Shown here piece by piece: positions 42,914 through 47,998 of a DNA stretch of 47,998 nt. The stretch spans positions 1 through 47,998 of the forward strand of contig JBFLXS010000004.1 in the NCBI GenBank assembly GCA_040755795.1, read 5' to 3'. Both the position numbers and the translations under genes were made by a program. Position 1 is the first letter of the stretch. Every line of letters starts with the position of its first letter. The notes under the pieces were generated by a model. It was not told where the DNA came from and searched no databases. It saw only the letters and a list, made by a program, of their open reading frames with translations. The DNA is from a bacterium (GTDB lineage: Bacteria > UBA9089 > CG2-30-40-21 > SBAY01).

Positions 42914-42943
42914 AGTTTATCATAATCTATACTGAAAAGTCAA
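42914..42943 (-). promoter_or_regulatory. Promoter of the hdrC operon
   Basis: On the minus strand: TTGACT at 42938-42943, 18-bp spacer, TAAACT at 42914-42919. The leader would be about 65 nt. It is back-to-back with the metV promoter, 43 bp between the -35 boxes. Confidence 0.6.
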
Positions 42944-42986
42944 GAAAAAAATTTTTTTAAAGTTTAAAAATTTCAAGAATTTTCTG

Positions 42987-43015
42987 TTGACAAAATTACA
43001 TAAATTTATTACAAT
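42987..43015 (+). promoter_or_regulatory. Promoter of the metV-like gene
   Basis: TTGACA at 42987-42992, 17-bp spacer, TACAAT at 43010-43015. The leader, about 80 nt, includes a half copy of the CACAGAGACACCGAG repeat and AAGGAG before the ATG at 43103. Confidence 0.78.
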
Positions 43016-43102
43016 ATGATATATTTATAGTTTTGTGATTTTTATCACCACAGAGACACCGAGTTCACGGAGATATATCACAGAAATAAGGAGAAAAAAT
43101 AA

Positions 43103-43777
43103 ATGATTATTGCAGAACAAAAACCAATCCAGGAAATAAAGGCAATGATAGCAAACTACCAGAAGATATTGGTAGTTGGTTGTGGAACCTGTGTTACGGT
43201 TTGTATGGCTGGTGGTGAAAAAGAGGTTGGTATTATTGCCACTTGCCTGCGAATGGCACTTAAATTGGATGGAAAAGAACCTGATATTAGTGAGGCTTGT
43301 ATTCAGCGGCAATGTGAGTGGGAATTTGTTGATGAGTTAAAAGGAAAAGTGGAACAATCTGACGCCGTGCTTTCTTCTGCTTGCGGTGTGGGAGTGCAAG
43401 CACTATCTGAACGATTTGGGGATAAACCTGTTTATCCAGCCCTGAACACTACTTTTATGGGTATGCCCATAGAACATGGATTATGGCTGGAAACCTGCCG
43501 TGGCTGTGGTAGTTGTGAATTAGGTAAGTTTGGAGGTATCTGTCCAATTGCCCGATGTTCAAAAGGATTACTTAATGGTCCCTGCGGCGGCAGCCAAAAT
43601 GGTAAATGTGAAGTCAATAAAGAAATGGATTGTGGTTGGCAACTCATCTATGAACGGCTAACAAAACTTAATCAACTCGACCAGATTGAAGAAATACTTC
43701 CACCAAAAAACTGGTTTGTAGATAGGGATGGTGGTCAAAGAAGAATATTGCGGGAAGATATTATTGTTGGACAATAA
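43103..43777 (+). CDS. metV: MetV-like protein of methylene-tetrahydrofolate reductase
   Basis: A 224-aa Cys-rich protein matching the MetV / methylene-tetrahydrofolate reductase C-terminal family. It has VVGCGTCVTVCMAGGEKEVG, SSACGVGVQALSER and LETCRGCGSCELGKFGGICP, then GPCGGSQNGKCEVN. It binds iron-sulfur clusters and stabilises MetF. In Moorella thermoacetica MetV and MetF are found with HdrABC and MvhD; here the gene is divergent from hdrC, which supports a similar coupling, though metF is not in the window. AAGGAG precedes the ATG. Confidence 0.88.
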   Translation: MIIAEQKPIQEIKAMIANYQKILVVGCGTCVTVCMAGGEKEVGIIATCLRMALKLDGKEPDISEACIQRQCEWEFVDELKGKVEQSDAVLSSACGVGVQALSERFGDKPVYPALNTTFMGMPIEHGLWLETCRGCGSCELGKFGGICPIARCSKGLLNGPCGGSQNGKCEVNKEMDCGWQLIYERLTKLNQLDQIEEILPPKNWFVDRDGGQRRILREDIIVGQ

Positions 43778-44222
43778 AGAAAACTCGTAACCGTTCACCG
43801 CAGAGACACAGAGACGCAGAGAAGAAAATTAAAATTTATTTACGATAGGCTTATAGCAGTTATTAGTCAAAATTTTACTCAGAGTGGATAAGGAAAAAAT
43901 CCAAAATCCCAAGCACCAAATCTCAAATAAGCACCAAATTCCACATACCAAAAAGCGAATTAGAGATTAGTGAATTAGAGATTAGATTTTACTAATTCGC
44001 TAATTCGCTTAATTCACTAATTCACTAATTGGAATTTGTGATTTGGAATTTCAGAGCCATATCTATGTCAAATTTCGATTAATAAGTGCTATAACATCTC
44101 TGATTTTCATCAGTGCAAGCTCGTGAGTCCAACAACATTAAATCGGCAAGCAGGTCCTATGTATTTCAATGGCTACACCAATAATCTTTTCTGTTATCTG
44201 ATTTATTTCCATATCTTCTCTG

Positions 44223-44456
44223 GTAACTATTCAGCATACCAGGCAAGTAGGAAGTAGGAAGTAGGAAAGGGGGAAAATACTTCATACTATTTTACTCTTA
44301 ATTGATTTGATTAAACCTATAAGCATCCTACTCACTTCTTCAGATATATCCCAAATGGATTGAAAATCTGGCAGATAATTAATATCTTTAGATAGAATTA
44401 GATAATGCCTTTCCTACTTCTCTACTCTCCTACTTTCCTACAGGGTGAATAGTTAC
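44223..44456. mobile_element. Nested GTAAC-family element (GTAGGAA subtype), 8-bp target duplication
   Basis: The ends are GTAACTATTCAGC and GTGAATAGTTAC, then AGTAGGAAGTAGGAAG and CTACTCTCCTACTTTCC. It is flanked by the perfect direct repeat CTTCTCTG at 44215-44222 and 44457-44464. The uninterrupted site, with a single CTTCTCTG, can be read in the relative element (complement of 34543-34550), which confirms the insertion. It carries the helix-bundle remnant at 44282-44407. Confidence 0.87.
44282..44407 (-). pseudogene. C-terminal remnant of a four-helix-bundle (IVP-like) gene
   Basis: On the minus strand the 41 codons up to TGA (44282-44284) include HYLILSKDINYLPDFQSIWD followed by EEVSRMLIGLIKSIK. 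This is the last helix region (RMLxGLIKS) of 23S rRNA intervening-sequence-type helix-bundle proteins. The N-terminal two-thirds are gone and no start signal remains. It is the only coding trace inside the nested mobile element. Confidence 0.65.
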
Positions 44457-44512
44457 CTTCTCTGTTCCTCTGCGTCTCTGCGGTAAATTACCACCTGAAC
44501 GGTTACGAAAAC

Positions 44513-45265
44513 TCATATTTCCCAAAATTTCCATTTCTTAAATTCGGGCATAACCGCATAATTAGTCATATCCAGATGAAGTGGGGTAATCGAGATTTTA
44601 CCTTCTTTAATTGCTCTAACATCTGTTCCTTCCGCCCCTTCTTCATCCATAACACATTTACTGCCAATCCAGTAATAAACCTTTCCTCTTGGGTCAGTTC
44701 TTTTAATTAATTCTTCCTGATATGTGCGTTTTCCCAGATGAGTAAGAGATACACCTTTAATTTCTTCTTCAGATAAATTAGGCACATTGATATTTAAGAA
44801 AGTATGAGATGGTAGGCCGTGTTTTAAGATAAGGCTAGCAATTTTGCAAGCAAATTTTCCTGCAAAATCAAATTTTGGGTCTTTATAATCGCCCATTGAA
44901 ATAGAAAATGAAGGTATATTTAAAAGTGTTCCTTCCATAGCCGCAGAAACCGTGCCTGAGTAAGTTACATCCTCACCTAAATTAGGACCTGGGTTAATGC
45001 CAGAGACGATTAAATCGGGTCTTTTGGGTAAAATACCTAAAACACTGATATTGATACAATCCGCGGGTGTTCCATCCGTTACAAAGGTATCTTCATCAAT
45101 CTCGTCAACACGGATAGGATGCGTTAAGGTCAATGAATGTCCTGATGCACTCCTTTCACGGTCAGGGGCAATAATCGTTACTTTACCCACCTTGCTTAAA
45201 CTTTCTCGTAAAATATGTAATCCTTGTGCCTTTATCCCATCATCATTAGTCAGTAATATGTTCAT
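44513..45265 (-). CDS. surE: 5'/3'-nucleotidase SurE
   Basis: A 250-aa protein of normal SurE length. TNDDGIKAQGLHIL holds the metal-binding Asp pair; APDRERSASGHSLTLTHPIR and GINPGPNLGEDVTYSGTVSA are the other conserved blocks. SurE removes phosphate from nucleoside monophosphates in survival and stationary phase. It has a TTGACA-17-TATATT promoter that leaves only a few bases of leader and no Shine-Dalgarno sequence. The stop lies in the target duplication of the mobile element at 43786-44506. Confidence 0.96.
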   Translation of the reverse strand: MNILLTNDDGIKAQGLHILRESLSKVGKVTIIAPDRERSASGHSLTLTHPIRVDEIDEDTFVTDGTPADCINISVLGILPKRPDLIVSGINPGPNLGEDVTYSGTVSAAMEGTLLNIPSFSISMGDYKDPKFDFAGKFACKIASLILKHGLPSHTFLNINVPNLSEEEIKGVSLTHLGKRTYQEELIKRTDPRGKVYYWIGSKCVMDEEGAEGTDVRAIKEGKISITPLHLDMTNYAVMPEFKKWKFWEI

Positions 45266-45275
45266 CTAATCTTTA

Positions 45276-45304
45276 AATATACCATATTGAACTTCCTATG
45301 TCAA
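45276..45304 (-). promoter_or_regulatory. Near-leaderless promoter of surE
   Basis: On the minus strand: TTGACA at 45299-45304, 17-bp spacer, TATATT at 45276-45281, then 10 bases to the ATG at 45265. It is divergent from the promoter at 45316-45344 with 11 bp between the -35 boxes, the same geometry as at 20830-20898. Confidence 0.8.
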
Positions 45305-45315
45305 TAAATTTTCTC

Positions 45316-45344
45316 TTGACGAAGTAATAATTTTGTGATATAGT
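45316..45344 (+). promoter_or_regulatory. Promoter upstream of the PocR-GAF-HD-GYP gene
   Basis: TTGACG at 45316-45321, 17-bp spacer, TATAGT at 45339-45344. A MITE (45377-45567) lies between it and the gene at 45651, so the leader would be about 300 nt and highly structured. Confidence 0.65.
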
Positions 45345-45376
45345 TATAATCAATAATTATTTAACCAATTACCCTA

Positions 45377-45567
45377 GTATGGTGTTGAGTAAGTTTTGCA
45401 CGGAGTATCATCAGGTTTCGTAACCTGCAAACGGATAATTGGTAACTGGTAACTGGTAATTGGTTAAATAGTTTCGTCCTGAGCTCAGCCGAACGGTATT
45501 TAATTACCAGTTACCAATCACCAGTTACCAGAATCAAATTCCGTGCGTTATTTGTTCAACACCACAC
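45377..45567. mobile_element. MITE-like element, copy 3 (191 bp)
   Basis: The ends are GTATGGTGTTGA and TCAACACCACAC, with TA on both sides (45375-45376 and 45568-45569) inside CCCTAG and CTAGGG. The interior matches copies 1 and 2. Lengths differ by 7-bp and 14-bp units of the GTAACTG/CAGTTAC repeat. It lies in the leader of the downstream gene. Confidence 0.8.
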
Positions 45568-45650
45568 TAGGGCTTTACGAAATTAAAAATAAGTAACTGG
45601 TAACTAATTACCATTCACCAGTTACCAATTGCCAAAAATAAGGAGAGATG

Positions 45651-47243
45651 ATGAAATTTAAAAATGGAATTTATCCAAAATTAACTGATTTGATTGACCG
45701 CTCTACACTTAAAGAAATTCAAGATAGTTTAGCTCAAACATTTGAAACAGGTGTAGTAATTATAGATAGAAAAGATAAACTGCATATTCCATTGGGTAGC
45801 GTGAATAAATTTTGTATGTGTATTAAAGGAACTAAAGAAGGCAAAAAAAGATGCAGTGAATTTTTAGATAAAATAAAAGAGATAGATAAACCCAAAGAAT
45901 TAATTTGTCCAATGGGCTTATCGTGTCTGGTTACCCCAATAATCACTGATGAAGTCTTGATAGGATGGATAGTTGTAGAAGGATTACTTACTTCTCGTTC
46001 AAAGGTTTTATCTCTGGTTAAAAAATTACCTTCTGAATTTGATATTGCCAGGCTAACTTCTGTTTTAAAAAGAATGAGTGTTCTTTCTAAAAAGAATATT
46101 GAGGCACGAAAGACACATCTTTTTTCCATTATTCATCTAATATCTACCTTGTGTCACCGAAAGTATCAACTGGATAAAAGAAACATAGAACTTTCAGGAT
46201 TATTTGAGATAAACAAAACTATTATTTCAACGATGGATTTAAGAAAGGTACTTATGTCCATAGTCAATGCCGCGGCTACGACTATGGGTTTGAAAAAATG
46301 TGCCGTTAGATTGTTAGATGAAAAAGGTAAAGCACTTGTTATGACCACTTCTTGTGGATTAAGTAAGGAGTATCTTAAAAAAACAGAGGTTCTGGTAGGA
46401 AAGAGTATTGTAGGAAGGGTTGTTAAGGAGAAAAAACCTATATTTGTCAGCAATACTCAGGAAGATAAACGACTTGAAGACCCATCTAGAACACGGAAAG
46501 AAAATATTGCCTCATTACTTTCTGTGCCGTTAATCTTTCAAAATAGAGTGTTAGGGACAATCACTGTTTATTCCAGCCAGATACATAAATTTACAGATGA
46601 TGAAATTGCTGTTCTGTCTAACTTAGCCGACCAGGCGGCGATTGCTATTGAAAATATACGATTATTTGTGTTGAGAAGTGAAGGAATAATTAGTATCAGC
46701 CAGTCATTAGGAGAAACGATTGAGGCAAAGGATACCTATACAAAAGGGCATTGTGAAAATGTGGCAAATTATGCCGTAGCTATTGCCAATAATTTAGGAT
46801 TACCTGAAGACCACTTAAATGATATTTACCTGGCGGGATTGTTTCATGATATAGGCAAAATTGGTGTAAGCGAAAAGATACTTTTGAAACCAGGTCCATT
46901 AACATTAGAAGAATTTAATGATATGAAAAAACATCCAACGATTAGTGTCAATATTTTATCTCCAATAGACTTTAATAAAGAAATCCTTTCTGTTGTTCAT
47001 CAACATCATGAACGAGTAGATGGTAAAGGGTATCCATATGGTATTTTTGATATTACTTTAGGTGCTCGAATAATAGAAATAGCCGATGCCTATGATGCAA
47101 TGACATCTGATAGACCATACCGTAAAGCATTATCTAAATCTGATGCAATAATGGAGTTGAAAAGATGTGCCGGAATGCAATTTGACCCAAAAATAGTCGA
47201 AGTATTTATAAAAATATTGGAGGAGGAAAAAGAAAATCAATAG
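45651..47243 (+). CDS. PocR-GAF-HD-GYP sensor phosphodiesterase
   Basis: A 530-aa cytoplasmic signalling protein. Residues about 10-170 are a PocR-type sensory domain with spaced Cys (FCMCIKGTKEGKKRC, ICPMGLSCLVTP). Residues about 185-345 are a GAF domain. The C-terminal HD-GYP domain has HCENVANYA, LFHDIGKIG, HHERVDGKGYP and ADAYDAMTSDRPYR, the complete metal and GYP motifs of cyclic-di-GMP phosphodiesterases. I chose ATG 45651 because AGGAG at 45641 is 5 bases away; the ATG at 45648 overlaps the optimal spacing. The ligand of the PocR part is unknown. Confidence 0.92.
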   Translation: MKFKNGIYPKLTDLIDRSTLKEIQDSLAQTFETGVVIIDRKDKLHIPLGSVNKFCMCIKGTKEGKKRCSEFLDKIKEIDKPKELICPMGLSCLVTPIITDEVLIGWIVVEGLLTSRSKVLSLVKKLPSEFDIARLTSVLKRMSVLSKKNIEARKTHLFSIIHLISTLCHRKYQLDKRNIELSGLFEINKTIISTMDLRKVLMSIVNAAATTMGLKKCAVRLLDEKGKALVMTTSCGLSKEYLKKTEVLVGKSIVGRVVKEKKPIFVSNTQEDKRLEDPSRTRKENIASLLSVPLIFQNRVLGTITVYSSQIHKFTDDEIAVLSNLADQAAIAIENIRLFVLRSEGIISISQSLGETIEAKDTYTKGHCENVANYAVAIANNLGLPEDHLNDIYLAGLFHDIGKIGVSEKILLKPGPLTLEEFNDMKKHPTISVNILSPIDFNKEILSVVHQHHERVDGKGYPYGIFDITLGARIIEIADAYDAMTSDRPYRKALSKSDAIMELKRCAGMQFDPKIVEVFIKILEEEKENQ

Positions 47244-47256
47244 TGATACCCTATCT

Positions 47257-47673
47257 TTACACTAATTCCTTACCCATAGTTGCCAGGCTTAATGAGCTAT
47301 ATTTTACACCTCTTGTTGATTTTAACTGATGTGCCAATTTTTCAATTTCATCAGATTTTCCTTTGACAACGACTATTTCCAGACAATTATCATGGTCAAG
47401 ATGGATATGCTGAGCAGAAATAATCAGATGGTGAAAATTATGTTGGATGTCCGTTAAGGTATTCACCAGCTCTCGTTGGTGATGGTCATAAACAAGAGTA
47501 ATTGTTCCCGCAATTTCTTTTCCTGCTACCCATTCTTTTTTTACCAAACTTTCCCGAATCAAATCACGAATAGCCTCAGAACGATTGGTGTAATTCTGGG
47601 AATGGATAAGTTTATCAAACCTTTCCAGGAGTTTTTTATCCAGAGAAACTCCAAACCGAATTAATTCACTCAT
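47257..47673 (-). CDS. nikR: Nickel-responsive regulator NikR
   Basis: A 138-aa protein of normal NikR length. Residues 1-45 form a ribbon-helix-helix (LIRFGVSLDKKLLERFDKLI, NRSEAIRDLIRESL). The C-terminal ACT-like domain has the nickel ligands in HHLIISAQHIHLDHDNCLEI (His, His-x-His and Cys). With nickel it represses uptake or nickel-enzyme genes. AGGAGGG precedes the ATG. It is convergent with the HD-GYP gene and lies near the [NiFe]-hydrogenase cluster. I could not confirm an operator by eye. Confidence 0.95.
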   Translation of the reverse strand: MSELIRFGVSLDKKLLERFDKLIHSQNYTNRSEAIRDLIRESLVKKEWVAGKEIAGTITLVYDHHQRELVNTLTDIQHNFHHLIISAQHIHLDHDNCLEIVVVKGKSDEIEKLAHQLKSTRGVKYSSLSLATMGKELV

Positions 47674-47998
47674 TGAATACCCTCCTTTTTTTTCACCGCA
47701 GAGACGCAGAGGAACAGAGAAGACATATAGTAAGTATTAACCAAAAGTTCACATTAGTATTGTTGCTATATCTGTTCTATGAGAAATTTTCGTTAATAAC
47801 TACTATAAAAAATGTGGGTAATGATTAGGATGAAAATCAGGGATGTTAAGCGTCTTGTCCATAGATTTTATTTTTTTTCTCTGCGTCTCTGTGTCTGTTA
47901 TGTAAAGTGTCAAGCTTTTTTTTATTTTTTTACTTAAGAAAAGACTCTACGACTTATCTCTATAACTCTACACCTTATTTTTGTTTTAGGCATTTTGA
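47674..47998. repeat. Eroded GTAAC-family element (CGCAGAG subtype) upstream of nikR
   Basis: TTCACCGCAGAGACGCAGAG (near 47690) faces TTCTCTGCGTCTCTGTGTCT (near 47875). DVKRLVHRF can be read near 47842-47868, the C-terminus of a GxxExxY remnant; the rest is degenerate. The GTAACCG and GGTTAC ends are lost. No gene is seen in the remaining sequence to the window edge. Confidence 0.55.

Larger units (their letters stand above)
43786..44506. mobile_element. GTAAC-family outer element with GxxExxY remnant, 8-bp target duplication
   Basis: The ends are GTAACCGTTCACCGCAGAG and CCACCTGAACGGTTAC, an inverted copy of 34502-34795. It is flanked by the perfect direct repeat GAAAACTC at 43778-43785 and 44507-44514. 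The GxxExxY remnant reads on the minus strand from about 44210 to 44100, opening with the same MEINQITEKIIG sequence as the other copy and carrying the same internal loss. The stretch 43860-44090 holds further simple repeats (GAATTAGAGATTAGTGAATT) and no gene. A second element is inserted at 44223-44456. The right duplication overlaps the surE stop. Confidence 0.83.

Noticed and set aside
1-47998. tRNA and rRNA genes
   Set aside because: No stretch with tRNA cloverleaf features or rRNA-like conservation was recognised by eye; a covariance-model scan would settle this.

Overview
The window reads as one contig from an AT-rich, strictly anaerobic, diderm bacterium, probably an uncultured candidate-phylum lineage (inference; no rRNA or marker gene is present to place it). 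Evidence: a HdrABC/MvhADG electron-bifurcating hydrogenase-heterodisulfide reductase set, a MetV-like gene and formate-tetrahydrofolate ligase (Wood-Ljungdahl-type C1 metabolism), oxygen-sensitive radical-SAM maturases, minor pseudopilins of a type II secretion system, and a secreted protein with an outer-membrane barrel. Intergenic DNA is crowded with inverted-repeat elements.

Layout. 1-300: 3' end of a transposase and a dispersed repeat. 326-12252: defence island on the + strand: radC, then a type I restriction-modification operon (hsdM, hsdS, RhuM-Fic, hsdR) enclosing a zinc-ribbon gene and a SIR2-HerA pair. 12468-22084: type II secretion minor pseudopilins GspI, GspJ and GspK, split by a trehalose block (OtsA-OtsB fusion, TreT, AbiE toxin-antitoxin pair, DUF5752-like gene). 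22594-25365: secreted metallopeptidase/beta-propeller/barrel protein. 25707-27470: fhs. 27660-42842: a minus-strand operon-like array, read from its promoter as hdrC, mntA, hepT, hdrB, a small gene, a nucleotidyltransferase gene, hicB, hicA, hdrA (a 1485-aa three-flavin fusion), mvhD, mvhG, mvhA, hydrogenase protease, a four-helix-bundle remnant, short hypA, hydG and a hypC-hydE fusion. 43103: metV-like gene, divergent from hdrC. 44513-47673: surE, a PocR-GAF-HD-GYP protein and nikR.

How it works together. Mvh hydrogenase feeds electrons from H2 through MvhD to the giant HdrA and HdrBC. The divergent metV-like gene, fhs and known MetFV-Hdr complexes of acetogens suggest coupling to methylene-tetrahydrofolate reduction (inference). 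HydG and a HypC-HydE fusion in a [NiFe]-hydrogenase operon suggest that radical-SAM enzymes usually tied to [FeFe]-hydrogenase may help to build the [NiFe] Fe(CN)2CO centre here. NikR nearby fits nickel control.

Two observations stand out. First, a family of short inverted-repeat elements with ends GTAAC(C/T)(G/A)TTCA: three insertions have perfect 8-bp target duplications that can be read directly, one is nested inside another, and the cargo is eroded GxxExxY and four-helix-bundle genes. Second, small toxin-antitoxin-like genes are threaded between hdrC, hdrB and hdrA with overlapping or nearly touching reading frames; the same is seen for AbiE and treT. No tRNA, rRNA or CRISPR array was recognised.
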